This document shows, piece after piece, positions 27,667 to 39,167 of a stretch of DNA of 64,000 nt. Within the stretch, counting starts at the first letter, position 1; every line of letters starts with the position of its first letter. This DNA is from Motacilla alba alba. Lineage: Eukaryota > Chordata > Aves > Passeriformes > Motacillidae. The notes under the pieces were generated by a model that saw nothing but the letters and a program-made list of their open reading frames with translations, was not told the origin of the DNA and did no database searches. The stretch lies in NCBI RefSeq assembly GCF_015832195.1, contig NC_052021.1, positions 3,162,001-3,226,000 of the forward strand. Direction: 5' to 3'. A program made the position numbers and the translations under genes.

Positions 27667-27692
27667 GTAAGAAAAAAAAAAAAAAAAAAGAA
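27667..27692. repeat. Poly(A) tract
   Basis: About 20 consecutive A, with one G nearby. Confidence 0.85.
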
Positions 27693-28196
27693 ACAAGCAG
27701 CTTCAGCAGCAAAGGGACACACATTTTATTCAACTTTATTATTTAAATCCTACCTGAATATTACTTAAAAGCTTTTCTATAAAGGAAATACTTAAGAACA
27801 GCAGCAGCTCTACAAAAAGCAGGTGATTTGCACTCTCACAGGAGGCCAACAGTCCCATCTCCTCTCTGCAGGACACAAGGGTTAATATACTGTGTTCAAC
27901 CTCTGAGCCATAGCTCCACACTAATTACTGAGGAGAGGGAAAGGAAATTAATGGCTGGCCAGAGCTGTGGGCAGAAATGAAGCAAGTGTCTAGCCAGAGC
28001 CTGGTGATTCTTCTGCTATCAGATTATCTACCTGGAAAAGCCACATCACAATTAAAGCTGCAAACAGCAATTATAACTGTTAAGACTTCTTACTGAGGTC
28101 GTGCTCCTTCAGTCTCTTGTGAAGAAGTGCAATTAATATCCCCAAAATGACTTGGTAGTCTTGTTCTCACAGCAAGGACGAGGGGAAAAACCCCAA

Positions 28197-28292
28197 TCAT
28201 TATTGGATTATATAACATAATCCAATATATTAATAAAGATACTCTCTATATTATATATATATAATATATAATCCAGTTGATATATGTATTAA
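28197..28292. repeat. AT-rich tract with an 11-bp perfect hairpin
   Basis: TATTGGATTAT at 28201-28211 is the exact reverse complement of 28217-28227, with the 5-base loop ATAAC. A (TA)n run follows to about 28275. Confidence 0.9.
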
Positions 28293-31200
28293 TTATTGCA
28301 AGATAAAAGCCTTGGCACAAGGAAAAAAACCTATGTTTATCATTATGGGTACACTATCAAACAAGGAGGGGAAAGTAACCTTGCAGCAACAGCATCAGAA
28401 AGACCAAGGGATGAGCAAGAACAGCATCTTTGCACCAAAATTCCCAGAATACAAATCAGGAATCCAGGAGAAGTCACTGAAGTGCTTTCATGCTCCTTCA
28501 AATTCCTGTACTTATTACAATAATAGTGATCGATGGCAACAGCTCAAGTGCATTCTATTTTTCATCTACCTTCTTCCCACCCCCACTATTTTTGACTGTC
28601 TGCCTGCAGCTGTCCTTTCCCTTGATTTTGGGAAATAACCACCTTCCCAGGGACTCTGTGGGATTTATTCACACAGACCAGCAAATTACCGAGTTGACTT
28701 TGAATATCACACAACTTGAACTTCATTAACTGATTGCAAAAATATCGAGTTATTATACTCACAACATCCTTTCACCTTGGGTGATGCTCTCCAGACCTAC
28801 AAGGAAACAGGCAGATATTTTTCACAGCAAGAGCTGGAAGGGTTTTGCACTCAGGTAATGTGCAATAAATCAAAATTTCTCTACTAAGAAGCTGCACGGA
28901 TCTCTCTCATGTTTATTTACGAGCTCTTCATACATGTCAAACAGCCAAGAGCAGAAGTTGGGGGACTCAGCAAAACACCAGAGCAGTAGGAGGAAGATAC
29001 AATAACAGCAGCAACAAGGAAAAAAAAGTCTTTTCGTCTATTTTGAGTGTTACATTTCCTCAGAAACCAGACTGAGGTAGATCTGGCCATGGGAAAAGCC
29101 TCACATAAGTGAGTGATCACCAGGACTGAAAATTAATATTAAGGTTCAAGCAGCACAGAGATGAAATCAGAACTGGAGAACAGCAGCTGTAAACACAACC
29201 CATAAAATTCAAGTTTAATCACTTAGGATTAAATAAGTTTCATGCATATTACTGCCAGTGGTCAGCCAAGCTGTTCTCTAGCAGCTCTGTTATTTACAGC
29301 TATTAAATAACTGTATTAAAGTGTTCCAGAGAATGCTTTTTCCAAGGCAAATCATGGCCAAAATAATACACATTTTAAACTACCCTGTGCTCACAAATGG
29401 CAAAAAAAAGGGAAACACACTTGAGAATTAAATTAGCCTAATCTAAAAACAACTCTTGGGATGCTAGTTGGTATTATAAAAACAGAAAGCATGACAAAGG
29501 AAGGCTGAAAGCTTTACTATTATTTTTTTATTACTTTTCTTTAGAAAAGCTTGGAGGAGGCAGAGTAACAGAGCACATTAAAATACATTAACAGAAAACA
29601 GAGGAGGGGTTTTGGGGGTGTTCAGTGGAAAGGAGGTAAGGGCTGGCTTAACTTTTTAGCCAAAGAAATTAAGAAAACAGACTTGACACCCAGCCAGTGG
29701 GGTCTCCAGGTCCTCAGTGAGATGGCATAGCTAGGGCAGGAATTCAGCTTTCAGGCCATTTATTTCCACATTCCCAAGGCTGTAAGGAAGCTTGGAAGTG
29801 TTCGTGAGTCAGACTCCTGCCTGGAGCATCCTGAGCTCCTGCAGGAGGCAAGCAGAGCTCTGGCAGTGCCATGAGACCCGTACACGGATACCCAAGGAAT
29901 GGGAGGGGATTCCTGCGATTCCATCTGAGTGGAAACCACACCAATTATGTAAAGGCTGCCCTGAAAACTACTGTGCTGCTTTGACATTGTAATTCCAAGA
30001 ACAAACAGCCCTCTCTGGTGCACTCTATTATATAAAATGTCAGGCTAATCACAAATTCGGCTTTGAGCGTTGCCAAATGTCCTAAACCGAAGGAAAAACG
30101 GGAGTTACAGAGTTGAGGATGAATCAGGTACACACACCTGCCCCTCTACAAAAGGGCAAATGGAGAAATTATTGACATCTGACTGACCACAACAACAAAC
30201 AGTTCCTCAGGAACACACAGTGCTTGCTTTAAATCCCCAAAGCCACGCTGCTGTAGGCATAGGTGCTCCTGCGCTTTCTTTCCACCGAAACCGGAAAAAC
30301 TCAGGGAACAACCTCGAGGAGGATGACGGGAGCAAACTGGAGTCTGATGTTTCAAAAAAAGGCCCAAATCTCTCTCCTGAGCCACCAGGAGCAGTTTTTT
30401 ACTTCCATGAAGAAGTAGGTCATGAAAGCGGCAGCTCCACGGAAGCGCCTGGGCCAGCGGCGGAGCCCCGAGCGCCGCACGCACCGGGAGCTGTGTGCCA
30501 GCAGCGCTGGGAGAGGAGGGCATCCTGCAGAGCACCACTGCCTGCACACGGAAAAAACCAGCACGCAGCCAAGCAAAGGAGCTGCTGCGCAGAGGAAAAC
30601 TGAATGGGGCGCAGGGACAGTCACCAGGAACGGCCCATCTTTGGGGAAAGATGAAAAAAGAAAAGAAATCTGTTAAAAATGGTTTTTGCAAAAGAATTAA
30701 TTTCACGAGTGCATCGCATCAATGCTCTTCTCAAAATCCTGACTTCCTTGCCAGCTCAAAAAACCGTATCTGTGTGGTGTCATATCCTGCCCTGCTCAAT
30801 AATGAGGTACTTTGTGAAACTATTTGTTTAAAATTACGCTCTCGAGCACTAAATGCCAAGAGGAAATATGGAAATGCTCGCTCCCACACACACTGTGAGT
30901 GGCTGATTCCAAACCGGCATTTGTTTTCCACGAGAACATGTGTGAATCTGAGTCACGGTCTTTGTCTTTGGACAAAATTATCCTTAAAATAAAATCCATC
31001 TTAGCACTCTTCAACTTTGTGGTCAGAGCAATCCGTGGCTTTTTTGGCTTCAGGCCAAAGCTCTGTTTTGGACCATCGGTTTCTGTTACTTAGCAATCAG
31101 AGTCGCATCAGCCAGCCCAGCAAGGAGGAACGGATGTCTCAGCACTTGCAGTGGTTTCCCTCCCTTGCAGGTTTCCAGGCTCAAAAACAACACCAGTCCT

Positions 31201-33594
31201 CCTGTGTGAGGCAGGGCACTGACCACAGCCTGAACAAAAGGCAGCCTCAGAGGTTTTCTAGGCAGCTCATGAAACACAAGGACAGCTCATCTTGAGCAGG
31301 GAACAATGTTTGGTACATTCCCTTCGTGCAGAAGGGAGTGTCTGGAGCTGATTTCATTACTAGCAGTATACACTGCTCATGAAACAACTCCTCTCTCTTA
31401 ACACAGGCACAGGGTTTGGTTCCTTGAATCCCTTACACCAAAATCCAAGGGAGGGATCCCACTCTCCACTTAAATACAACACCCCCAAACTCAGGAGAAA
31501 CCATACAGCGCTGAAGAGTGCAATTATCCAATCTACTCAATATTTAGACAATGAAATTTCTGTTGTCACTGCCTCAGGAACAAGTCCCTGGATAACAGGA
31601 ATAGCCTTGCAGCAAGCTGGAGGCTCCCAGGGGAGCCCTCATGCATCACAGACATGCCAGGCTCCAACCAAACCTTCAACTCACCCTTTCCCCCTCTGCA
31701 GGAAGCCGAGAGGATTTCCCAAGTCACATGATAAATCAGGGCATTTTCATTCCAAAAAAGGAATCACATTTTTCTCCCCCTGGGAAATCTCTGCAGTTTT
31801 GCAGCTCACTGTTATTTCGGGGAGAAAATAACTTTTTCTGCCAGCTTTCCCTCCCATCTCCCCCTGCCAGGAATCTTTGTGATGTTTGGGACAGGATTCC
31901 AATTAATTTAAATGACTATTAAAAGGTTGCTGCTGCACAGCATAGCCACAGTGTGTGAGTTTTGTCTAGAAGCAGAAAACACGAGCGGGATGTGGGATAT
32001 CAAATTATTCTCAGAGGCAAGCATGAATAATGACAGAACAGTATCCATGCAGGAAAATTTGTATAGAAAAGCCATCATCCAGACCCCAGATATTTCTTTT
32101 TAACACACAAGTTGGAAAAAAAAAAATCCCACATCACTCTTGTGCTATCTTGGGCAGCTCATTTTCTCTTAATATCTTCATTTGTCAGAGTAGTACTTAA
32201 AATTGTCATTTTTGGAGTTGCTTTGCCAGGCAGAAAACTCATTCTCATTTAAGTCCAAACATCTAAGAAAAATGAGGAGGCTAAATGATGAGGATGTATT
32301 TTTAAAGAATGGTTGAAGTGGAATGAATAACTATTTCCTCTTACAACAATCTGTCAGATCTAATTTCCTTCCTACTCTGATTCCATCTCACAATCTGCAC
32401 CCTGGCCAGCAGACATCCTTTGGCTGCTCCTTCTGCAGGTTTCAGCTGCAAGCCCAAAAGAGCTCAGCACCACCAGGAGTCAGTCTGGCAGAAGAAAACA
32501 AGAGTTTAAGACAAGACTGACAATCACCCAGAGCTGGTTTTTATGGTGGTTGTTCCCTTGTAGATCCTCCATAAGTTACACATCTGAGTGCAATTTGAGT
32601 TTTAATTATTCCAGCGGGGAGTGTCAGAGATTGAGAGTTTCCACACTGCGTGGCGGTCCTTTCCTCCTGGGGAAGCCAACAAAAGCAAATTGCTGAAATG
32701 AGTTCTACATTTCCTAATTCCTTCAGAGCTGCCAAGAATGCAGAAAAAGATAGTGGACATGCTCTGTGTTTTACATGAGACAAAAGCCATACCCCACAGG
32801 CTTGTCCTGCTGGAAACTAATTCCACATCACACTCAAGGGCTGCAATTTTTCATCTTCATTAAGATGACATCTCATTTTGATAACCAACTGAGACCTTAA
32901 TAACAGGGAGAAAACCCTCTGCAGAATCTTTAACAGCAGAAGCACAGGTCATTTCATTTTCTGCATTAAATACTCAAGGACAGAATAGCCCTTAAAGCCT
33001 GATTGCTGTGATTTGCACCGGGAAAGTGACAATGTGATGAAATCCCCACCAGCAATATCACAGGTGGTCTCAAGAGCACTTCAGAAATAAGAAGTATGCC
33101 CCCATGGTGAGCACAGGGAACACAGCTTCATCTAGTTTCAACAAATTTCAAATTTTTCTAGTACAGTTCCTCATGCTACCAGAAGCCACCGAAGTAGAAA
33201 GCAGCAGTTGGGTTTTTAGGAAGAGTGGCTGACCACCAACTGACACTGCAATAAATGAATAATTACTTTAAAAAAAAAAAACAAGCCACCCAAATCGAAA
33301 ACAATCTCTACATTTCCACAGACCTCCAATCAGGAGAATAATTTAAATTGCATATTTGAGTCAGCTCAATGCTATTTTATAGAATGGCAAACTGGTGACT
33401 CATAGCACAAATCAGAAATTAAGTCATAAAAGTTATGTTTCACCCTACAGACTGGGTGGAGCCTAACCTCACAGAAAGCTTCCTCTTTCAGATGAGTCTT
33501 AAAACAGCTTCAGAAAAAGAACAACTTTTTTTTCTTCTTCTCTTTCTAAGACTTGGCTCTGGTCAGGAGAGTTGTACCCTTCCTGTCTAGAACA

Positions 33595-33812
33595 TCTGAG
33601 AAAGACTCCCCTTGTGGAAAAAGAACTGCCCTGAAATTTTTATATTAGTGACAGCATCAACTTGATCACCACTGTAACTTCCTTTCCCATCACAGACCCT
33701 AGATTCGAAGTCTTTATTATTCCCATGGGATAAATAATAAATAAAAAATGGTAATATCACCAAATACCTGTCAAAAAACCCCAAACCAATATTCAGTCCT
33801 CGTATTGTGCTC
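33595..33812 (-). mobile_element. Truncated, diverged LTR, inverted relative to its neighbour at 34136
   Basis: Read on the minus strand from 33812, it aligns with the first 90-100 bases of the LTR at 34136: ACAATACGAGGACT, TTGGTTTGGGGTTTTTTG, ACCATTTTTTATTTATTATT and TATCCCA are shared. Further in it still shows TTTCAGGGCAG then TTCTTTTTCCAC, after which similarity is lost. Confidence 0.6.
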
Positions 33813-34135
33813 CTCTTTCACACACAGAGAGAGACCTGAAAGTGTGTTCTCTGATTTTAGCCACTTTCATACATCCAAAAAATACTTGCTGGTCATCCCC
33901 TTTAGCACAGATTTTTAATCATTCCTTGGAAAATCACAATCAGCAGTATGCCAGGTCAGGAAAACAGCAGTACAGTTAATTAAACAGGTCTGCCAGCTTC
34001 CATCCTCAGCAAAAACTCACCCCAGAGTCTTCCAAGTCCCACCATCCCTGCAGCCACCCACTGCCACTGCCTGAGCTTCACCTGGCAATTTGCTTCAAGG
34101 GCTTGGGCAGCAATGGGACAATAAACTGCAGCTTT

Positions 34136-34608
34136 TGTGACGTAACAATACGAGGACTAGATGTTGGTTTGGGGTTTTTTGGCAGTTATCTGGTGGTGTT
34201 ACCATTTTTTATTTATTATTTATCCCACAGGAAATAATAAAGTTAAAAGGTTTTAGAATATAGTAATATACATAAAGCAAAATGGAGGTTTTAGGGCAGA
34301 GGCTGGTCCTTCTTCTTCACGGGTTTGGGTGGTTTTGTGTAATTGGATTTAAAAAGTCCACATTGCAGGCCACAGGTGGTTGGTTATTGGGTTAAAAGTA
34401 AAAATAATTTAGGTTTCATTTCTTAATTGGACAGTTTATCCTTAAAAGGCCTTGTAAAGAGAGAGAGAGATAGGGATCCATTTTGAGTTTGTTAGAGTGA
34501 AGTGCTGCAGAACTCAGGGTTTGTGAGACTGTAACATAGATAAGAACCAATAAACATCTGAGTGCCAGCAAGAAATACCATCTCACACATTTAATCCTGA
34601 CCCTGGCA
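34136..34608 (+). mobile_element. Solo LTR of an avian endogenous retrovirus, plus orientation
   Basis: About 473 bp beginning TGTGACGTAACAATACG and ending TGACCCTGGCA, so with TG...CA ends. The polyadenylation signal AATAAA is at 34549-34554. The 3' three quarters match the minus-strand copy at 9690-10150. A run of A follows the right end. No retroviral genes remain, and I could not identify a target-site duplication. Confidence 0.65.
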
Positions 34609-37600
34609 AAAAAAAAAAAGGCAAAAACTCCTCATGTCTTGCCCTCTGGGGAATTATGACCACGCTATTGAGCTACAGCTTCTCTGGAAGTCAATGCTAC
34701 AGAGGAAAAAGACCACTAAATACACATTGTATCTGTGGTGAATAAAGGACAGCTGCAGCAGGATGTCCCCGCATCCTCCTCTTGAGGCCTATCCCATCTC
34801 TTCTTGGCACAGAGCAAGATCTTTGCAGGATACAGTCTCCACTACATCCTCAAACCTGGGCACCTGCACCAAAAATCCTACCTGGCTTGGAGATGGATCA
34901 GCACAGGCAACCCTGGTTCTCATCTGGAGCAGAAAGACAAACCTGCAGGTTGTCCAATATCCACTCAAAATCTGTCTGCGGCTCAGGTGGGTTCAGTTTT
35001 TCCTTCTTGGGCTTAGACGAAGACACCGGAATCAATATTCCTGATTTGCCCAGAGCTGCTGGAATGAACTGCCACAGGAAAGCCACGCACGGCCAAGCCC
35101 TTGATTTTCCATAGGTATTTTTGCACCAGCTGATTACATTCCAATCCAACATAACCCAACCCCTGGCTACAGGCACCAGGAAATGCAGTATCAGGAGCCT
35201 CTAATCTCTGCAGGAAGAAAGCCATGAGGATTAGGTGTTCAACACACAAAAGCAGAGTGCTTCATTTAAGTATTTTGTCCACCTCCACATCACTGAAAAC
35301 CATCTATAGCGTGTGCTTCCTCGTGAAGGAAGCAAACCTTCCTTTTCCAGGCCTGCTTCCCAGCCCCACCACACCTCAGCCCTTGGGAAGCTGACCCTCA
35401 ACTTCTACAGCACCTGGGACAAGCAGGAGACAGGAAAGGCCTTCCCTGGTTCCATTTGGAAGCTTCCCCTGAGGAACAGCCCCACTTTAATTCTCTCTCC
35501 ATGCTCTTCAGAGGACAATAGGACGTGTGGCCTCCCACACACTACAACCCCCCAGCCCACCCCGGCACCTTCCCCACTGCAAACACATTTGGGAACTTGG
35601 CTTCCTCCGCCCTCACGTGTGTGTAGCCAAACAGGGAGACTGGAAAGAGATGCAGCCTCTGCTACTTCTGCTCCAAGTTCATTTCTTCAGCTCTCCTTCC
35701 AACGCTGTGGATGCCCAAGCCCCACTTGCTCCATGGTCAGGCCTCCTCACCCTGCCCAGCCACCCTGAAATGCACACCACCACCACACTCACAGGGGAAA
35801 TCTACAAATATCAGTAAAAACTTCCTTCTTCTTGCTTATCCCTACTCCAAGATCAGTGAACAAACTTGTCATTCAAGTTTCTTGCATCCCCTCCCCAGAT
35901 CTCTCACCCCTTGTGATCCTGTTTGGGATACACTCATGCTCTTCTCCCCATGGGATTGTTCCTGTGGGAACACCTCCACGGAGCGTTCCCAATTCCCCCC
36001 GGTTTCAGAACTTTCAAGCAAGCTGTGAATGCTTCACTCAAGCCCTGTGTCCCCCAGTATTGGTGTACTCCCAACTGTTCCCTCATAATCCAAGTATTTG
36101 TTCACCTCCTCGCCCTCTCTCCCATTTGGTGGTATCAAAACCTCCTCCTTTGTACTTCACCCATCTGGAGGAGTTTTTTTGTTTGTTTTACAGCTCTGTC
36201 CTCTCACAGTAATCTGGTCTACTGGTGCAGCTTCTTCCAGCATTATTTATATTGCTTTTGAAAGAACTCATCCATAAGACCATTTAGCATTTCCACCCTG
36301 TCTCAAAGAAAGCCCATTTAATTTATCACCCCTGTGAGAAACCAGCCATCCTGAGAAGTACCTGAGTAGAATTGATGGTACCAAAAACAACACTGCACAG
36401 ACACACCTGATGTAACCACTCTATTAATTACACCCAAATTATACAAACTCTTCCTACATCTTTCCTAATTTAATCTATGGTGTCAAGAAGCTTGTACATC
36501 CCGGTTCCATGACAGAGAGGGATCCATTCTTCATCAGCCATAACTGATTGATGTGAGCCTTACCTGTCCTAACCACCTCAGATAGCAAAGACTGAACAGC
36601 CTTCCCAGAAAATAATTCAGCATTCCTCTGCTCTTACTGTCAGTAAAGTCTGCCAACACCTAACCAAACCCCTCTGCTCATACTGTGAGCCCATTCCTCC
36701 TCCCACCTGCCAAGGATTTGTCTGGTTTTCTGCTTCCCCTTTGCAGCAACACTTCCTTTCAATTTCTTTTTTATTACGAAGAGCACCAGTTCCTTAAATT
36801 TCTCCTCACAGATCATTTATTCCAGGATTCAGCTGCTCTCTCTCAGTGGTCTGCAGAGTTTCCCAAGTGCAGTGGTGAGGGAAAGGATAACTCATCTCTG
36901 CTGTGAGGGGATAAACAGGCACAGCACAGATGCTGCCAGAAGGAACTGCCAGGATCCTGGATCCCGATCTCCTAGTTCTCAGGGGTTCAGCCCAACCGAC
37001 CTGCTCACAACCTCCCTGTTGAAAAAACCCCAAAAGCCAATGACTGCAACACCACAGCCAGGCTGCCAAGAATCAAACAGCACAGCCCAACTAAAGCCAG
37101 GAGGGCTTTCTAATCATCACTCCCCAGCAAAACCCTCCTCCTCCTTCCCCAAGCTCCTGGAGGGGACAGCTCTGACAGCAGGATTTTAACATGCCCACAC
37201 CTCAGTCACGTCCACTCAGTCTCCTGGGCAAGCACAGGAGAGTCACGGCTTTTCAATGGCTTTTTTTTTATAATTTTCTCACACATTCACCGCTCCACTT
37301 AGCCCAAGGAGTGAAACCAAGCCCGAATCCGAGTCTCCGTTAAATCAATGGCAAAGGTCAATTTAAATTTAGACAAACACAAATTATTTGCCAGGGCCGC
37401 AGCGCTAAAGGAGACAGCTCAAATATTAATTACAGACTCTGGAAAGGCCGTTCCACACCTGAGCAGGTGCCGGGATTAACCCCGCAGTCACAGGTCACAT
37501 CCACACGTGGAAGGAGCGCGCTGCAAGGCGGGACCGCCGGGATGGAGGCACCCGATCCGGACGGAACCTCCGGCATCCCCGCGCTGCCAAAACACACCGG

Positions 37601-38652
37601 CAGGGGCGGAGGGACGAGCGGCACCCTGAAGGAAAACCCGGCACAAACAACTCTCCAAACAGCACCCGAGGGAGCACAGCGATGGATCCGCGGCTCCGGC
37701 GCAGCCCAGAGCCCGCTCCGCCTCCTGATTCACCCACAATCGCGGGGGCTCCCCGGAGTTCCGTGCTTACCGGTCAGGAGCAAAACAAGGCACCGACAGG
37801 TGCACACCTCCGGCAGAAGCGCCTTTAGAGGCAGCACTCGAACAGACTGTGGCAAAAGCCAGCAGGGTAACCCACGGTTACACGCTGTTCCCTTAGTTTA
37901 AAAAGAAAAAAACAGGCAAAAAAACCCTCCCAGTATTTTTAGCAAATCTTTCGAGCTCCAAGACGCAACCTGCTGCCTTTACAGTTTTTTTCCGCCCTGA
38001 GACACACAGCAAAGCCGTGTGCCGCCAGTCCCCTCTTTTCCTGGCAAAGCCACCGAGGGAAAGGCAGCGAGCGGAGCCCGGCTAGCTCTGCCCCGGTCCC
38101 TCTGCCAGCCGCCGCACCGACCGGCGTCCGGGAAGCCCCCCGAGCGCCTCTCCCTTGGCTGACCTTGAGGGAGGCGGGAAGAGAAGGGACGAGAGACAGA
38201 CCGGGGGAAGAGGCGCTGCGCTGCCCGCCCGGCTCGGTGCCGGTGCCGCCGCTGCCGCTCCCGGCGGGGGCTCCGCGCCCCCCGCGCCCCCTCCCCTCCC
38301 GCCGGCCCCCAGCGCCACCTGGCGGCCGCGCCCCGCGACCCCCGCCCCGGGAGCGCGGCCCCGGAACGCCGGGCAGCGCCGGCAGCACCGCCCGCTCCCG
38401 GAGCGGCGCGGGGCGGGCGAGCCACGAGCTGCCGCTGCCGGAGCGCGACCGGCAGAGCTCCGCTGCCGCCGCCCGCCGCCGCGCTCAAGTTTCACCCGGT
38501 GACGGTGCTAAGAATAAACGCGCAGCTGGCGGAGCCGGGAGCCGGGAAGCGCCGTGAAACTGCCGTACAGCAGCCGCGGAGCCGGGGCCCCCGCGCTGCC
38601 CGCCGGCACCGCGCCCGCCTTCTGAAGGGCACACGGCCGCCGCCTCACTCAC

Positions 38653-38787
38653 CGTCCGGTGTCGCTGCTGCTGCTGCTGCTGGCGGCGCCGGCCCAGCGC
38701 CGGGAAGCGGCCGGCGGCGGCGGTGAGCGCGGCGGGGCGGCGGCCGCAGAGGAGGAGCGGCAGCGCTCTGCCCGCCGTGGCCGCCAT
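38653..38787 (-). CDS. MCU: MCU coding exon 1 (mitochondrial calcium uniporter pore subunit), 5' partial gene
   Basis: This exon encodes the first 45 residues of the uniporter pore protein, which conducts Ca2+ across the inner mitochondrial membrane. The peptide begins MAATAGRALPLLL, continues with ALTAAAGRFPALG and ends in a glutamine run followed by RHRT. This matches the start of vertebrate MCU (human MAAAAGRSLLLLL, then ALTAGCFPGLG, QQQ and HHRTV). It is an arginine-rich, acid-free mitochondrial targeting sequence. The ATG has G at -3 and G at +4. The exon ends at ACG, followed on the minus strand by a consensus donor GTGAGT at 38652-38647, so the next codon (V in the family) comes from exon 2. 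The N-terminal domain, coiled coils, both membrane helices and the DIME selectivity motif are encoded further left, outside the window. The frame stays open upstream of the ATG, but there is no in-frame ATG there and homology supports this start. The assignment comes from remembered family sequence, not a search. Confidence 0.9.
38665..38682 (-). repeat. (CAG)6 polyglutamine tract in MCU exon 1
   Basis: Six perfect CTG units on the plus strand read as CAG on the MCU strand and encode six consecutive glutamines (residues 36-41), just before the RHRT exon end. Human MCU has a shorter Q run at the same place. It lies in the targeting sequence, which is expected to be removed after import, so length variation may be tolerated. 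Confidence 0.85.
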
Positions 38788-39110
38788 CGCGCCGCTGGAG
38801 CCGCCCCACGCTGCGGCGGCGGCGGCGGCGGTGCTGCTGCCGCCCGGGCGGGGCGGGCCCGAGGGGAGCGGCGGGGCGGGGCCAGCCGGCGCCGCTGGCC
38901 AATCACGGCGCCCCTCCGGCCGGCCTCGGGGCTCCCGCAGCCAATCGGCGCCGAGCGGGTGGGCGGCTCGGAGAGGCGATTGGCCAGTGGGCGGGGCTGC
39001 GCGCGGGCCTGAGGGCAGGGAAACTCCTCGGCGGGGGTGCCGCGGGGCGGAGCTAAACGTGGGCGGGGCTGAAAGGGGGCGGGGCCATAGATGGGCGGGG
39101 CTGGGAGTGG
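38788..39110 (-). promoter_or_regulatory. MCU: MCU promoter and 5' UTR region
   Basis: GC-rich, TATA-less promoter to the right of the MCU start codon. Seen directly are three CCAAT boxes (NF-Y type): CCAAT at 38899-38903 and 38941-38945, and the inverted form ATTGG at 38979-38983. These are 112-196 bp upstream of the ATG and spaced 38-42 bp apart. GGGCGGGGC boxes (SP/KLF type) lie at 38989-38997, 39061-39069, 39077-39085 and 39093-39101, the last three at an exact 16-bp period. The 5' UTR should begin between the CCAAT boxes and the ATG, roughly 38830-38870; this is inferred from usual NF-Y spacing and no initiator was proven. A (CGG)6 tract at 38814-38831 would then lie within or next to the 5' UTR. 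Confidence 0.7.
38814..38831 (-). repeat. (CGG)6 trinucleotide tract upstream of the MCU start codon
   Basis: Six perfect CGG units on the plus strand (CCG on the MCU strand) lie 27-44 bases upstream of the MCU ATG, probably in the 5' UTR. Confidence 0.8.
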
Positions 39111-39167
39111 AAGAGGGGGGCGCGGGGGGGACCCCTAAGGGGGAACAGCCGGGGACGGGATAAGGTG

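Larger units (their letters stand above)
1..38652 (-). other. MCU: MCU intron 1 (left end beyond the window)
   Basis: From the exon 1 donor at 38652 leftwards, no MCU exon was recognised, so the whole stretch is interpreted as intron 1; MCU intron 1 is very long in other vertebrates. It contains CR1 fragments, LTR-like segments, simple repeats and much unique DNA. The stretches without separate entries (about 3.2-7.7, 8.2-9.7, 10.2-12.9, 13.0-17.4, 18.5-24.7, 25.5-33.6 and 35.1-37.9 kb) hold no gene or repeat I can support beyond the small items noted. A short, diverged exon could have been missed by eye. Confidence 0.7.
37950..39140. other. CpG island spanning MCU exon 1 and promoter
   Basis: Dense CpG dinucleotides and very high G+C run from about 37.95 to 39.14 kb, against AT-richer, CpG-poor flanks. 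The island covers the MCU promoter, exon 1 and the first several hundred bases of intron 1, as expected for a broadly expressed gene. A thinner GC-rich shoulder extends left to about 37.45 kb. Boundaries were judged by eye. The long open frames inside it reflect the lack of AT-rich stop codons. Confidence 0.85.

Noticed and set aside
30220..30992. Overlapping plus-strand frames (127 and 165 codons) near the CpG patch
   Set aside because: Two different frames are open over the same bases, as expected from GC-rich sequence; neither resembles a known protein.
1..38652. MCU exon 2 and later exons
   Set aside because: I looked in minus-strand translations for the conserved block after HRTV and for the DIME region and saw neither, so no further MCU exon is claimed; a very short exon could be missed by eye.
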